This document shows, piece after piece, positions 34,080 through 45,122 of a stretch of 64,000 bases of DNA. Source of the DNA: Reticulitermes speratus (taxonomy: Eukaryota; Arthropoda; Insecta; Blattodea; Rhinotermitidae); the NCBI GenBank assembly GCA_021186555.1, contig JAJKFL010000014.1:33104033-33168032 (forward strand), given 5' to 3'. Both the position numbers and the translations under genes were made by a program. Position 1 is the first letter of the stretch. Every line of letters starts with the position of its first letter. The notes beneath the pieces are model-generated. The model made no database searches. It was not told the origin of the DNA and was given only the letters and a program-made list of their open reading frames with translations.

Positions 34080-34365
34080 CAGGGCTAGAGGTTGGTCGAC
34101 TGAGGACTGGGATTCGATTTTCGGCAGTGACAAAATTTATTTTTCTTTAAAACGTCCAGACTGCGGCAATGGGGCCCATGCAATCTCCTACTCGATTGGT
34201 ACTGGAGGATTTCAACCCGGGGGCAAAATATCTGAGGCGCGTGGAACTGTTCACATACTTCCATTTGGCATCGAGGTTAAGAATAAGTGGAGCTATACCT
34301 ACACTTCCCCATATACTTTCATGGCGTGCACAAAGACAGTTTAACCTTTGCCGTTTTACGTAATC
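34080..34365 (+). repeat. B-type SINE
   Basis: The tRNA-like B-box region is GGGATTCGATTTTC (about 34110). The body has GCCCATGCAATCTCC and TGGTACTGGAGGATTTC. The 3' module is AAGAATAAGTGGAGCTATACCTACACTTCCCC, followed by TTCATGGCGTGCACAAAG and TTTAACCTTTGCC. Confidence 0.65.
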
Positions 34366-36109
34366 ATACATCCTGAGATTTCCTTGATATAATAGAGGAA
34401 TAATTCGGCTAAGAATGTGACGAGCCTTAGAACACTTATGAAGTTATTACAAATCATAACTCTAAATTTTGTGGCTTCCTTTCCTGTCCTTCTGAACTGT
34501 GTTCTTTAATCAAGTTAAGTAAGTACCGTTAAAACTAATCTCCAGTTAGCCGCCACCAGTCGTCACTTGCAGAAGCCCATCGCTGCAAGATTAAACACTC
34601 TGAGGAAAGATTTGTGGAAGAGAAGGATAATTTGTAGAATAGGGTGAAAAGGATTACCCTGTGAAAACCATCCAAATTAAATAATGTGCTAGCCAAAGGA
34701 AAAGAGGAAGATAAACATGCATAGGAAAAAGGAGAAAAAGGATATTGCAGAAAACACAGAGGAAGGGAGATTTTAGAAGAAATATTGAATGTGAGTAGAG
34801 TGTGAGATAGGCCATGAGGAAAAGGGTATAGGAAGGAAGTAGGGTAAAGAAGATGAGTTTGTAACGTAAAATATAGTCCCTAAATACCACGCAGCCATGC
34901 TTCAATGCAAACCTTTAGCGCGTGGATTGTAAATCTGCTTAGTTTATGGGCCTTCGCTGCATCAAGTAACAGTCATAAATTAATTTCCCTTTAAAGATAA
35001 TACACGCCGTGAAATTCTTATAGTATTCAGACTATAAATAGGCTGTGTAAAGTATACACCCATTCCGGTATCGAACCCGATGTATTTTAAAGCAATTCAT
35101 GTACTGAAGCCAAGGAAAGAAGTCTCAAAAATGGTTAGAATTATGTCGGTCAAGGCTTCCCACCCCTCTCCTTCTCACCAGTCTTGTCTGGCCTATGTAA
35201 ACCAACACAAAACGCACATCGCTACAGAAAGTTACCACCAAGTGTTCATCAATCAGGACATTCCTGTGTTGCGATTAGGCCCAGAGATGAACAACCCGCG
35301 GCCCGCTGGGCTTACGTTTCCGGCCTGAGAGAGTTTTCGTTCATACATATCTTATGTTACCCCATCAGAATGAAGAACAGTTTTTTCAGTGATTTGTTGA
35401 ACCTTGCACGCATAGTTAAAGTTATTAAACAAAATTTAAGTTGTTACGAGCTTCGATCATATTACATGGAACACAGAATGTTGGAAGGTTTTCAACATTA
35501 GACAGGGTGAGGCGTGAGAAATATACAGAGTGATAAGGAGTAGTGAACACCAGCAGCTCCCACACTCTTTCAGTTTGAAGTGTTTTTAGTAATAATGGCT
35601 ATAAATGTATTTCAGTAATAATTTTGTAATCTGTATATTTCTTACAAAAATATCAGTGGCAAAGAAAAAGCGGCACGCTTTATACTGACGTTCTTCCATT
35701 CTTAAAAAATAATGTTGAGCCCCAAAAATTAATTTTGATCAGTTATTTTATTAATTATTATGCAATAATATTAATAGTTAATAAATAGTAATTTAATCTC
35801 TTGTCGTTTATGTAAAATGCTTGTCCTTGTAAATAGGACTTTTATTGTTGAAGACTGGTTTGTGGCTGGCGCAGATTTTGGGGATTTTCAAGCGGCCCTT
35901 TTGCAATAAAAGCTTGCTCTACTGTGGGCTATACGACTGGACGGAAATAAAGGGAAGTACGTTGGAAGTGGAATCATATAAGCTCGAAGGAATATGGAGG
36001 GTATCAATGTGTCGGATCTCTGTGTAGCAATTTACATGTACGTTTTAAAAATTCATACATACAACAATACTATGAATATATGCGGAGCACACTTGAGTGC
36101 AAAGTAGTG
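34366..36109. other. Mostly unassigned
   Basis: 35065-35085 has CGGTATCGAACCCGATG, resembling a minus-strand B box of an old SINE, but no body can be followed. ORFs of 82-105 codons at 35080-35501 lack domains. Confidence 0.35.
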
Positions 36110-36370
36110 GAAGGGAAACGAAACGTGAAGAAATTGCAGTATGAGGAGTTCTATAATTTGTGTTCTTTACGTAAAGGACAACTCGCAGATACGATGGCAA
36201 TAGGAGAGATGAGAAGTACTTACACAGTTTTGGTACGAAAGTCAGATGGGAAGAAACCTCTTATGACAAAGATTCAAATACCATGACGATATTAAAGTTG
36301 ATCGTAATGAAATAGGGTGGGAGATTGAAGTCAGGATCGGGTGGCTGAGGAAAAGGAGTAGTTGATGATA
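36110..36370 (+). pseudogene. RTE-like LINE, 3' fragment
   Basis: The frame gives LQYEEFYNLCSL, then GEMRSTYTVLVRKSDGKKPL, equivalent to the 'LHNEELNDLYSS' and 'GEKRNAYRVLVGKPEGKRPL' segments of the family. A further frame gives a WEDNIKVDxxEIGW-like end near 36290-36330. Stops and frameshifts are present. Confidence 0.65.
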
Positions 36371-37269
36371 CCTGCAAAAAAGTTAATCAATCTTCGGGCG
36401 TCATAATGGATGTGAAATTTCTTGTCTAGTTGAAAGAATGTTGATTTCTCGAGGAGTACTGCTCACGTAATTTTGGTGTGAAAATTAAATACATTTTTCT
36501 TAGGTTATTTCAGGCCTCTCCAGTGCAACTGCTAATGGTTCTTGTATAATATTATTACATGAATTTGGATGAATATGATTAAAATAAATTATGCAGCATC
36601 GCTACCAATTAGTGGGCAATTCGAAGGGCTTATAACGCTCTTTTGAGAAAACGCACGAAAGGCGTTTTTACTACAAAACAATGCTCCAGTATTCCTCCTC
36701 CTCCTGCATATGTGTGAGTCCATCGACGATCTCAAAGTCAGAATCCGGAATACTGTAATTACAATGTACCAGGATATGCTACGACGAGTGTGAGATAAAA
36801 CTGCCTGTAGGTTGAGGTGTATCGTGTTACTAAAGGGGCACATATTGAACACCTATTTCCACTTGTGTAAGAACTTAGAAGATGGGAAATTTTTTGTAGT
36901 AAATTGCGTTTCTTGTGTGTTATGTTCGTCCGATCTTCACGCCTACAGCGGCAAAATTATGAGTTCACACATACGCTTAAAAGAACTTCAATTTTGGAAG
37001 AATCCTTTGTAGTAAAGGAAGCCGTGTATGTTCTCAATATAAAGTTACATACTCCCCACATTGTGTGATAATTTGTAACCATTCTGTACGTATTTTGTAA
37101 CACTTCGCTGGGTGTTCGAACTTGTGCAGTTTTTACAGAAATGAATGAGTTACATACGTAGTAATTATTGATTTACTTTTCTTGCTAGCCGTGAGAGTAT
37201 GGAAATATTTAGAAGAAAGTAACAGTTGTAAGAGATTTAAGGTTGTCACTGCGGTGAATATTAAGATCA
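36371..37269. other. No recognisable feature
   Basis: AT-rich. Contains a CTCCTCCTCCTGC tract at about 36694 and otherwise nothing I can name. Confidence 0.4.
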
Positions 37270-37442
37270 TGATGTCCTGGGATGTTACAGTGTGTTTTCT
37301 GGTACATACCAGCATTTTGTAGGAACCTGCAGTCTTTATCTTCAGGGCAAAAGTATCTGCTCTGGGAGAGAGACGATTTGTTACTCTGTAACTGGTATGC
37401 CTATCTACCAAACTACACTGCATCACACCTCACAAGACCGTA
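37270..37442. mobile_element. Foldback (MITE) copy
   Basis: The left arm GATGTCCTGGGATGTTACAGTGTG...GTAGGAACCTGCAGTCTTTATCTTCAGGGC (37270-37350) faces a right arm at about 37380-37440 with AACTGGTATGCCTATCTACCAAACTACACTGCATCACACCTCACAAGAC. The middle is diverged and the right arm lacks its GAAAC core. Confidence 0.6.
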
Positions 37443-37494
37443 AATTTGATTAGACGTCTTAGGATACTAACGGGAATGTTTTTAACATTGTAAA

Positions 37495-37720
37495 GGCGTG
37501 GTAGCTCAGTTAGTATAGTGACTGGCTGCTAACTGGCACACCTATGAATCAGGATTCCGTTGCCTGTAGAGACAATTTTTGCACCCGAAAGTCCGGTCCA
37601 CACCTGCACCGCAGCCCAACCAGCTTACTGTCGGCTGCGCATTGAGGGCTGTTTCCCAAAGACGTGCCGGGGCCTGGCCACTGACTTCCATCTACTGCCG
37701 GATTTAAGAATGAGTGACGT
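37495..37720 (+). repeat. tRNA-headed SINE, probably B-type
   Basis: GCGTGGTAGCTCAGTTAGTATAGTGACTGGCTGC is an A-box-bearing tRNA-like head, with CAGGATTCCGTTGCC as a degenerate B box. Downstream AAAGACGTGCCGGGGCCTGGCCACTGACTTCC aligns with AAAGCTGCCGGGGCGGGGTGCTGACCACCC in the B-type copy at 14.79 kb. The hairpin module is lost. It is not a functional tRNA gene because the acceptor and T arms do not close. Confidence 0.6.
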
Positions 37721-37929
37721 TACACGTCCATTCTTCCATGCATTTTCATGCTGCGGTTTTAGTTAAGCACAGAGAAGGTTACATGAATAACTTTGAAAAG
37801 TGTAAATGTTTGAAAATTTTGGACTAGGTGACCTTTAGTAGGCCTAACGTTAGAAAAGGCTGCTGTAGTAGCCAAAGAAATATTACGTAGATATGTTCTC
37901 AGGCATTCACAGAGAATGTCGTTCAATGT

Positions 37930-38118
37930 TAGTCTTCTGGTTTATTACACCGCGTGGAATACAAAAGTTTGTTTCGACGTTTCGGAGGAAGGTTGTGCCT
38001 TCATTTTCATGGTGAGTGACAGCGGTTACGTGAGTAATTCATTCACAATGTAATTTAGGCAGGATGTTCCTCCGAAACGTCGGAACAAACCATCCTACAC
38101 GGCATAATAACCCAGAAG
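37930..38118. mobile_element. Foldback (MITE), both arms preserved
   Basis: The left arm TCTTCTGGTTTATTACACCGCGTG...GTTTCGACGTTTCGGAGGAA (37933-37993) is inverted at 38067-38113 as TTCCTCCGAAACGTCGGAAC...CACGGCATAATAACCCAGAAGA. The flanks are TTAG on the left and TTAT on the right, so a TTA duplication is possible. The loop of about 70 bases has no coding. This copy best defines the ends of the family. Confidence 0.8.
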
Positions 38119-38689
38119 ATTATCATTTCGGAAATATTAGTCCGCATAGGGAAGGCGGTAGAGAGAAGAGGGCGGAAAAGATAAAGTGCTAGGAATAAAA
38201 AAGAGAATTAACAATGGGCCAGCTGAAGCGAGAAGAAAGAAATCTAACAAAAAATAATAATATGAAAAATAAAAAGCGCAGTAGAAAAATGTATCCATTG
38301 GACAATGCAGTTGAGTAGTCTCATCCTGCAACAATGCCCTTCCCCTCCCCTACGCAGTCTACGATGAAAGGCGTCACCCTCAAATGACTCAAGTGGTGGT
38401 ATCATTAAATGAGGTTGGTAATGTATTTATACTGTATAAAAACCTTTCTCTCAGTAATATAGTTCGCCTTACTGACGCGAGGGTACTTCCTGGCTGCCCA
38501 TAAAGTTAACATAATTTATTCAGAAAAGACACGGAAATATTAGCTATACTTTACGTACTGTACTTTACAGTAATATATAGCCTTGATTCTTGCAAGCCCA
38601 ATTTCAAATTTAACTTAGCTAAGCTAACAATAAGGTTGTGCTTTGCATTGTTTGGAAAGTTTATACCTATTCCATTTTAGGTATCTCTA
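38119..38689. other. No recognisable feature
   Basis: AT-rich spacer. Confidence 0.4.
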
Positions 38690-38790
38690 CGAAGTAAAAG
38701 GAAAAGAAGGCTTTAAGTGGAGACCTGTCCGTCCGTCTGACCCTCTGTCAGTTTGTGGCCTAGTAACAGCCGCTGCTGGTGCCACAGCCA
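38690..38790 (+). repeat. Fragment of the GTCCGTCCGTCTG-bearing dispersed repeat
   Basis: TGTCCGTCCGTCTGACCCTCTGTCAG resembles the start of the dispersed repeat at 1.56 kb. Only about 80 bases can be followed. Confidence 0.35.
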
Positions 38791-39469
38791 TAGGTTTAGT
38801 AATAAAATAATATCTACACCGGTAGTATTATGGCCACTCCCGTGCCAGTGTGTTGGTCAGCAATAGGCATAGAGTATGGAAAGAGACAATCCCAAACCTA
38901 TTCCGAACCCCCTCCCCACCTCACAGAAAATACACAAACACGAATGGAAGTTTTAAAAATTCCTAAACAAAATAAAACTCTATTGATTTTACTGTCCTCC
39001 CAAAATTCGTTAGTGCTTTGTGCGGAGAATTTGTGTGGTTGGAAGAGAACTGAAAACATTGTGTTGGTGTGTTTATTTCTCTTATTACTTTTTACGTATC
39101 TCTTTTTATATTCATGCAATTGTAACAGTTTTTGGTACTTAATGTTGTTGTTGTCGTTGTTGTTGTTCTGTTGGCATCACAGAGCAGATTGTTACTTTTT
39201 TACACGTGTGCTCACAAACCAGGGCGCATGCACCACAATCCTATATTTCACTCCCTGAAACATAATATTTACTGTAAGTACCAATTGCTTTAACACTTTG
39301 GCATTTTTCCCACACAGTTTGTCAGAAGTTTCATATGATTCTCGAAATTATTGTTAATTATTTCCCCAAATAGCATTAACTGATTATTCTTTGTAAAGAA
39401 ATCGTGCTTCTTCTGTGAGGTAGGAATTGATCTTCATTGTTATTTAGGTGAAATTTGTGGTAGAATGCC
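38791..39469. other. Unassigned region with a 142-codon ORF and a GTT microsatellite
   Basis: The ORF at 38830-39258 has a Leu-rich hydrophobic stretch near its C-terminus, but its C-terminal part is encoded partly by a GTT/TTG microsatellite (39143-39168) and it has no domain. I treat it as chance. Confidence 0.4.
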
Positions 39470-39735
39470 GAGTTGTGCCTCAGGCAGTTAGTCGCTGTCT
39501 CTCAATGTGTAATATTTATTATGGACAATGCTACACTCGGGCAGCTTTTTGTACGAGTACTTCGGTTTTGTCCTGTCAGCATCATTCCTCCAGTCCTCCA
39601 CGTTCGTATTCATTTTTATACTGCTATTTTCAGAACGACGAGCGGGCGAAGCCTGGAAACATTCAGAAATGTCTTTTGGAAATTGGGGAGAGTCGGGTAG
39701 AAAGGAGTTTTCACACTTTTGTTGTACAAAAAAGT
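39470..39735 (+). repeat. Glu-type SINE, degraded
   Basis: GTTGTGCCTCAGGCAGTTAGTCGCTGTCTCTCA corresponds to the tRNA-Glu-like head. GTACGAGTACTTCGGTTTTGTCCTGTCAGCATCATTCCTCCAG and CCACGTTCGTATTC match the body. The B box is lost. Two overlapping ORFs are SINE-derived. Confidence 0.65.
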
Positions 39736-39799
39736 AAAATTGGGGGTTTTAGTGTTGGATACTTTGAATTATTGATCGTTATTAAAATATTGGTTTTTT

Positions 39800-39985
39800 G
39801 AAACTGGTGCCACGTAGTTTGTTAGACAGATAGGTGCCAACGTTTTGCAAGTAATTGCTGTCTTCATCTTTAGAGTCGGTGAGTGAATGGTCTTCTGGCA
39901 TATTACGTCATGCAGGTAGGTACAGAGTTGGGGAAGTTTACAAGGAAGCTGCTGCCTTTATTTTCAGGGTAGTATAATTAAGCGG
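39800..39985 (-). mobile_element. Two foldback (MITE) fragments in tandem
   Basis: First: CACGTAGTTTGTTAGACAGATAGG to CTGTCTTCATCTTTAGAG (39811-39874). Second: GGTCTTCTGGCATATTACGTCATGCAGG to GAAGCTGCTGCCTTTATTTTCAGGGT (39889-39972). Both run in the order outer arm, inner arm and lack the opposite arm. Confidence 0.55.
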
Positions 39986-41559
39986 GTTCTGTCGAGACGC
40001 TTGTATTTACGAAACTACATAGTATCACGTTCCAGAGTAAAATAGGATCGAGTAATGACAACCCTAAACTCTACGTAGATATATTAGTTCATTCACTCAG
40101 AAATGGAAGTGAATGCGGATTTTATGTAAATGAACTGAGTGCATTGATCTTCAGCGTTGTGATTGGTACGAACCTACAGTATAGTCGGCCCGTGTTATTG
40201 TCCTCGTGCTTTGATGCACGCTTACATATTCTCCGCTATATTGAAGTGCATGCAGCCTGACCGGTTAGCATTCGATCACAACCACATCTATTCAATAGGG
40301 CCAATAATTCTCTGTTGTTTAGATTCTGTAAGACTGAATGCAACATGACACAAATGCAGGGAAATTTATTCGGATTAATGAAGATTTGCAGCACAGTCTC
40401 TTGTTATATTATGTCCGTTTTGAAGTGTGTAACAACTTATTCAAAGAATAATTTCGATTAATTATACATATCAGTTAGAGCTTTAAGCAAAGTGATAATT
40501 TTCATTAACCCAAAAAAATATTCCATAAAAAATTCTTTATAAAAGCTAATAATCACCCAGGTGCTCAATATGTTTTAGACTTCAACTGTGATATCTCGTT
40601 GTGTCTATTCAAATTATATTAATACTCCATTGGAAGAAATATAATTATTATAATTATTCGCACTTACAACATGTTTCGACTATAAGTGATCTTCAGGTAA
40701 GCCTCATCAACCATTTAAACTGCACATAAACGCACTGCCGATTCATACTACCTTGGGATTGGAAATTACATATAATATAAAAAACTCAAAAGACTAGAAA
40801 GCATATCTGGCAATGAAACCGAGACTTAGAACTTTATGAGAGTAATCTGATATATTATGTTACAAAACACTTGCAGCAGTCAGTCGTATTGTTGGGGTGG
40901 TCTTAAATCTCTTGCATCGGTGCACTTTGCACGCAATTCATCATATTGCCTTGTTCTTTGGGTGCTAAAAAAACGCGTTTTATCCGAGGGTGTGAAAATC
41001 ATCAGTCAGAACTTTGTGTTGACCACTGGGTGTTTTTGTGGTTTCTGCTCTTCTCTGTATCTTGTGTATGGTGTGTTATGAGCGGCAGAGCTGTGGACGA
41101 TGTGCTGAAGCATGTGTCTTGGGAATAATTATAACGAAGATACAGTAGTGCCAGGAGAAAACGTTTGTATTTATATAAACATTAGGCTTTTTGTGAATCC
41201 GTAAGCCTAATTGCCCTAAGGTTTCAGGTTATCACGGCCGTGGTTATGGGGTTGATATTCTTGTGGGATAGGATATCGGGCTTCTGCACTGAATACGAAG
41301 GCACTAGATTTCTCCGGAAACTTGGTACAGTTTACCAGACTATGTGACATATTTCCTAGAACACCGTCGTTACTACATTCACAGACGTGAGAACCGCCAG
41401 TCGTGCCTCTAAAACATTCATCTATGAAAAGAGTCTTCTTCCACATAGCTTGAAAATGACAGGAAGAAATGGGCAGATGAGTATTATAAAATACGTGGGC
41501 GGGGCGGCTCAAAGAGTAATCCGTGACACTGAAAAACAATTTGATGCCTAATCATTTAC
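39986..41559. other. Mostly unassigned; contains one stem motif
   Basis: At 40665-40700, the minus strand reads ACCTGAAGATCACTTATAGT then CGAAACATGT, one of the stem-and-GAAAC motifs discussed in the findings. No coding sequence is recognised. Confidence 0.4.
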
Positions 41560-41800
41560 ATGTCATATCTGAGGCAATTAATCGCCAGTCTGTCGCCGCA
41601 AAGGCCGATTCCAGGAAATCCTGGATTTGTGGTGGGCAAAATGACAATGAGATAGGTTTTTCTTCGAATACTTTGATATTACCCTATCAAGTATCATTCC
41701 ACCTGTGCTGCATATTCACTCATCCACCGCCCATTAGAGACCGTAGTTCCACAGGGTGTAGTCTTAATCCACCACGACACAATAAAGTACACAATGATCA
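41560..41800 (+). repeat. Glu-type SINE, degraded
   Basis: ATCTGAGGCAATTAATCGCCAGTCTGTCGCCGC, then GGATTTGTGGTGGGCAAAATGACAATGAGATAGG and CCTATCAAGTATCATTCC correspond to the head and body of the reference copy at 27.49 kb. Confidence 0.65.
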
Positions 41801-42149
41801 ACACACAGAAAAGTCTGTAAGCTAGCGTCACTTTCGCATGGTGTGCTTTCCGTTTACTGCTGATGGAGACAGTCATCAGATATGAATAGTTGCTGCGATT
41901 TTATTACGTTCGCATAGAGCGTAAAGACGTGCGCCCCAGCTTGAGAGTTGGGCGCGGGTGTAAAAACTTTTCTCCGTAGAGAATCCAACATGTTAGAAAA
42001 TATGTCATAGGCCTTCACACAAGAGAATATTGTGAAGACTGAACGGAGCTTAGATTCTCACGAAGGTGGAGAACGTGAGTAGCTCAGCGATTGTTAGCTT
42101 GGAAGATTTCGTATTTTCTTCGCGGTGCTGAATAATATTAAAGTCATGT
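41801..42149. other. No recognisable feature
   Basis: Contains a small hairpin GCGCCCCA/TGGGCGC at about 41930-41955. Nothing else. Confidence 0.35.
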
Positions 42150-42240
42150 GTTGTATGTCGCTGTGTATTGGTAAATAGTAGCGAATGTTTCGGAAGAACT
42201 TGTTGCTTCCATTTTCATGGTCTGAGCGTTTAAAGAATGG
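42150..42240 (-). mobile_element. Foldback (MITE) fragment
   Basis: GTATGTCGCTGTGTATTGG to GAATGTTTCGGAAGAACTTGTTGCTTCCATTTTCATGGT is the inner arm of the family with its TTTCGGAAGAAC core. Confidence 0.6.
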
Positions 42241-43254
42241 GACAATTAGCTTCTGAAAAGGATTCTTCCTTATGGTCTTAGGTAGGTAGTTGCCATGGTT
42301 TGTATTTCTGTAGTTGTGAAAACAGAATATAGCGGCACAATGTAGCTAACAGGTGTAATAATTAGGGTACGCGATCCGCTGGAGTTGAAACAACTGAATC
42401 TCGTGCGGTCGTTGCGCAGAACGCGCTGATTCTGTCAATCAATACGGTCTGTGTAGTTGGGGTAATAAATAATTAAAAGTGTAAATTGTGTGGGAAATCG
42501 CGGATTGGCTTTGGAGTTAGAAGGTCCCAGTTTCCATTGCCCTGGGATTTGTGTGTAACCCACTTACCGCCAATTGGTTGACGCATAATGAAGACCTGAG
42601 CCTTTCCCTTTATTTTCACGCTAGGTGTACGTCCGTGCAGCCATTGTTAGGTTCTCACGGGCTGGACCTTTATTTGGCTTTTAACACCGTATATTCTGGC
42701 AGGTGAGTTGCAGTGTTTTGGAAAATATACTGCCTGCAACTTCCACGTTGTAGTCTGGGTATCAGAATGTCGGAAGAACACATGGCTTGCACCTTAAAGG
42801 CAGAAGTTGGAGTCAGTGTATTCCACCGAAAAGTTTTTAACTTAACACATCGCACGCTGTCATAACTCATACGATGCAATATGCTCTTTATTAATTGCAC
42901 TAATGCTGATGCAGGTGTATCGTTTTCTATATAAGCATTTTTAATCTACCATTATTTATTCTTCTGTGACCACAGAATCTTATGATTTATCTCAAGTTTA
43001 ACGCCACCTATGTTTGCTTCTTATAATTGTTTATGATTTTAATCCTTTGCTTTAGTTCTGACTAGGAACTTCCTTGCTTTTTTTCCTTACTTTCACTGTC
43101 TCACTTGTGGGTCTTGTACCAGCTTTGCTATCTCTTCTCTGATATTTTATTTGCTGGTTATGTTTTGTTCTTTTCAAGTCACTTGTCGACTATGTCACTT
43201 AACAGGGCATTTTAAACTGCAGATGATATGACATAAAGTGTCAATGAGGTAATA
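42241..43254. other. Mostly unassigned, with foldback scraps
   Basis: AGAATGTCGGAAGAACACATGGCTTGC at 42764 looks like another degraded foldback core. A 76-codon minus ORF overlaps it and is not supported. Confidence 0.35.
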
Positions 43255-43345
43255 ATATTATGTATTGTCTTCTGGGGGTGACGTCATGTAGTTGGGTAGG
43301 TAGGCACTAACGTTTCGGTGGAACCTGCTGCTTCTATCTTCTGCT
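43255..43345 (-). mobile_element. Foldback (MITE) arm
   Basis: GTCTTCTGGGGGTGACGTCATGTAGTTGGGTAGGTAGGCACTAACGTTTCGGTGGAACCTGCTGCTTCTATCTTC: a full outer and inner arm in the standard order. The opposite arm is missing. Confidence 0.7.
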
Positions 43346-43539
43346 TTCTTTCCATCTTATCTAGTAATTAGTAACAATTGACGTAATTTCAGAAACGTCT
43401 TTTTAGTAATACTGTTTTAATGTTATTTACATTACTGAATGAAGTTTGTAGCAATCAGGCCTATAAAGCGTTACAACTTAGTCTATTTCGCTGAAAATTT
43501 CTTCTAAATTTTCCCAGCCAGCCAGAAAAACACCGCCTA

Positions 43540-43745
43540 ACCTAGTTTAGGAAACACATAAAATTGACCCCATCCTGAGCCACTTGAATCCTATCCATAT
43601 TCTCATATCCTGTTTATTTTTAGTAGTTCTCCTTCGTACTTGAGAGGTCCGGCATCAGGCTTCAAGAATCATATTAAACCACAACCACTTCCTTCTACTT
43701 CTTTCCAAGTAATTAGTCATTCCGCAATTCAACGCCAATAGTCCG
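43540..43745 (-). pseudogene. Possible extra RTE-like LINE piece joined to repeat E
   Basis: GACCCCATCCTGAGCCACTTGAATCCTATCC resembles the TATCCTGAGCCATATCAATCCAGTCC of the neighbouring LINE. 43685-43740 (ACTTCTTTCCAAGT, TCATTCCGCAATTC) resembles repeat E. Both are too short for certainty. Confidence 0.35.
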
Positions 43746-44019
43746 ACAGCGTCGTTGAATGAATCACGTATAAAAGGAATAACATTGTTCTGGTGACATT
43801 TTTCTTACGATTTTCCCACTAAAATGTTTCTGTATTTTTTATCTCAATATCACTTCTATAGGCCTATGTCCCATTCATTTTTCAGTAGAGATTAATCTTC
43901 ACATTTCCTATTGGTCCTGACTCATTTCCGGTAGACCACCATTCCCTTGAAATCCGCGCAGATTTACCTTTCTGAAGTCGACATTGATGATTAACTAACT
44001 AACTCTATGGAGCAGAGTC

Positions 44020-44780
44020 CTTCTTGAGAAGCTAACAGGTCGTCAGCTAGTCAATAAATTCCCCGCGTTTTATAGAACCCGAATGTTCATTACCTCATTC
44101 ACAAGAGCCCGCCACCTGTCCCTATCCTGAGCCATATCAATCCAGTCCATGCCCCTTCATCCCACTTCTTGAAGGTCCATTTTAATATTATCCTCCCATC
44201 TACGCCTGGGTCTTCCAAGTGGTCACCTTCCCTCAGGTCTCCCCACCAAAATCCTGTATGCAACTCTTCCCTCCCCCATACGTGCTACATGCCTTGATTT
44301 GATCACCCGAAAAATATTTGGTGATGATTACAGATTATTAAGTTCCTCGTTATGTAGTCTTCTCCACTCCCCTGTTACCTCGTCCCTCTTAGGCCCAAAT
44401 ATCCTCCTCAGCACCCTATTCTCGAACACTCCCAGCCTATGTTCCTCCCTCAGTGTGAGAGACCAAGTTTCACACCCATACACAACAACAGGCAAAATTA
44501 TAGTTCTGTATATCTTAATCTTTGTATTTTTGGATAGCAAACTGGAAGACAGAAGATCCTGCACGGAATGATAACAAGCACTCCCCGACTTCAATCTGCT
44601 CTTAATTTCTTCCTGAATGGAATTTCGATTTGTTAGGGTTGTTCCCAAATATTTGAACTTTTCTACCCTTTTAAAGGATTTATTATCCATCTTCATGTTC
44701 TGATTTTGTCGTGCATTCTGATCTCGAGACATGACCATGTACTTAGATTTCTCGACATTGATGATAGAGGTAGTATTTCA
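44020..44780 (-). pseudogene. RTE-like LINE, RT C-terminal part
   Basis: The minus-strand ORF (44328-44738, 136 codons) reads KYMVMSRDQN, FKYLGTTLTNRNSIQEEIKSR, TIILPVVVYGCETWSLTLRE, RLGVFENRVLRRIFGPKR and GEWRRLHNEELNNL. These are the canonical C-terminal blocks after the YADD box. Another frame continues with the AGHVARMGxxRxAYRxLVG-like and RRWEDNI-like blocks to about 44100, then a [14 protein letters not shown] end (about 44080). The copy is 5'-truncated and has at least one frameshift, but it is the least degraded LINE coding stretch in the window. The 3' end is near 44020. Confidence 0.85.
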
Positions 44781-44798
44781 ACCCAGAAGCTTTGTATC

Positions 44799-45122
44799 CG
44801 CTACATCAGGGGTTCTCAGTTTTTTTCGCTGGCATACCACTAAATGAAATTTAAATTTTCAATGTACGTGTCCCTCTAATATTTTTTGTACTAAATAAAA
44901 ATGCTGAAAGTGGGAAAACTACTTGACAGCGGGGATGACTTGTATAATGTTGCCAGCAATGCTGCATATTAGTAAGTATATGTGGCTTACATTTTGTTTA
45001 TTTGTTAAAATTCATTTCCTTTTTATATTTTGATTTTTTTATTAAGACCGCCTACCAGTAAACAATTGTTGGCTTACCAATAGTGGTACTCATACAACAG
45101 TTTGAGAAACCATGCTCTACAT
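44799..45122. mobile_element. hAT MITE, 308 bp, with 8-bp target duplication
   Basis: The element proper is 44807-45114. The left end CAGGGGTTCTCAGTTT pairs with the right end AACAGTTTGAGAAACCATG (inverted: CATGGTTTCTCAAAC). Flanking octamers CGCTACAT (44799-44806) and CTCTACAT (45115-45122) match at 7 of 8 positions, the length expected for hAT transposition. No transposase is present. Its insertion is next to the 5' side of the minus-strand LINE copy. Confidence 0.8.

Noticed and set aside
37495..37570. Functional tRNA gene
   Set aside because: A-box-like start is present, but the B box is degenerate, the arms do not close, and a SINE body follows.
38830..39258. 142-codon ORF with a hydrophobic segment
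   Set aside because: Part of it is encoded by a GTT microsatellite and it has no domain or signal that supports a membrane protein.
44299..44571. 90-codon plus-strand ORF
   Set aside because: It is the antisense of the LINE reading on the minus strand.
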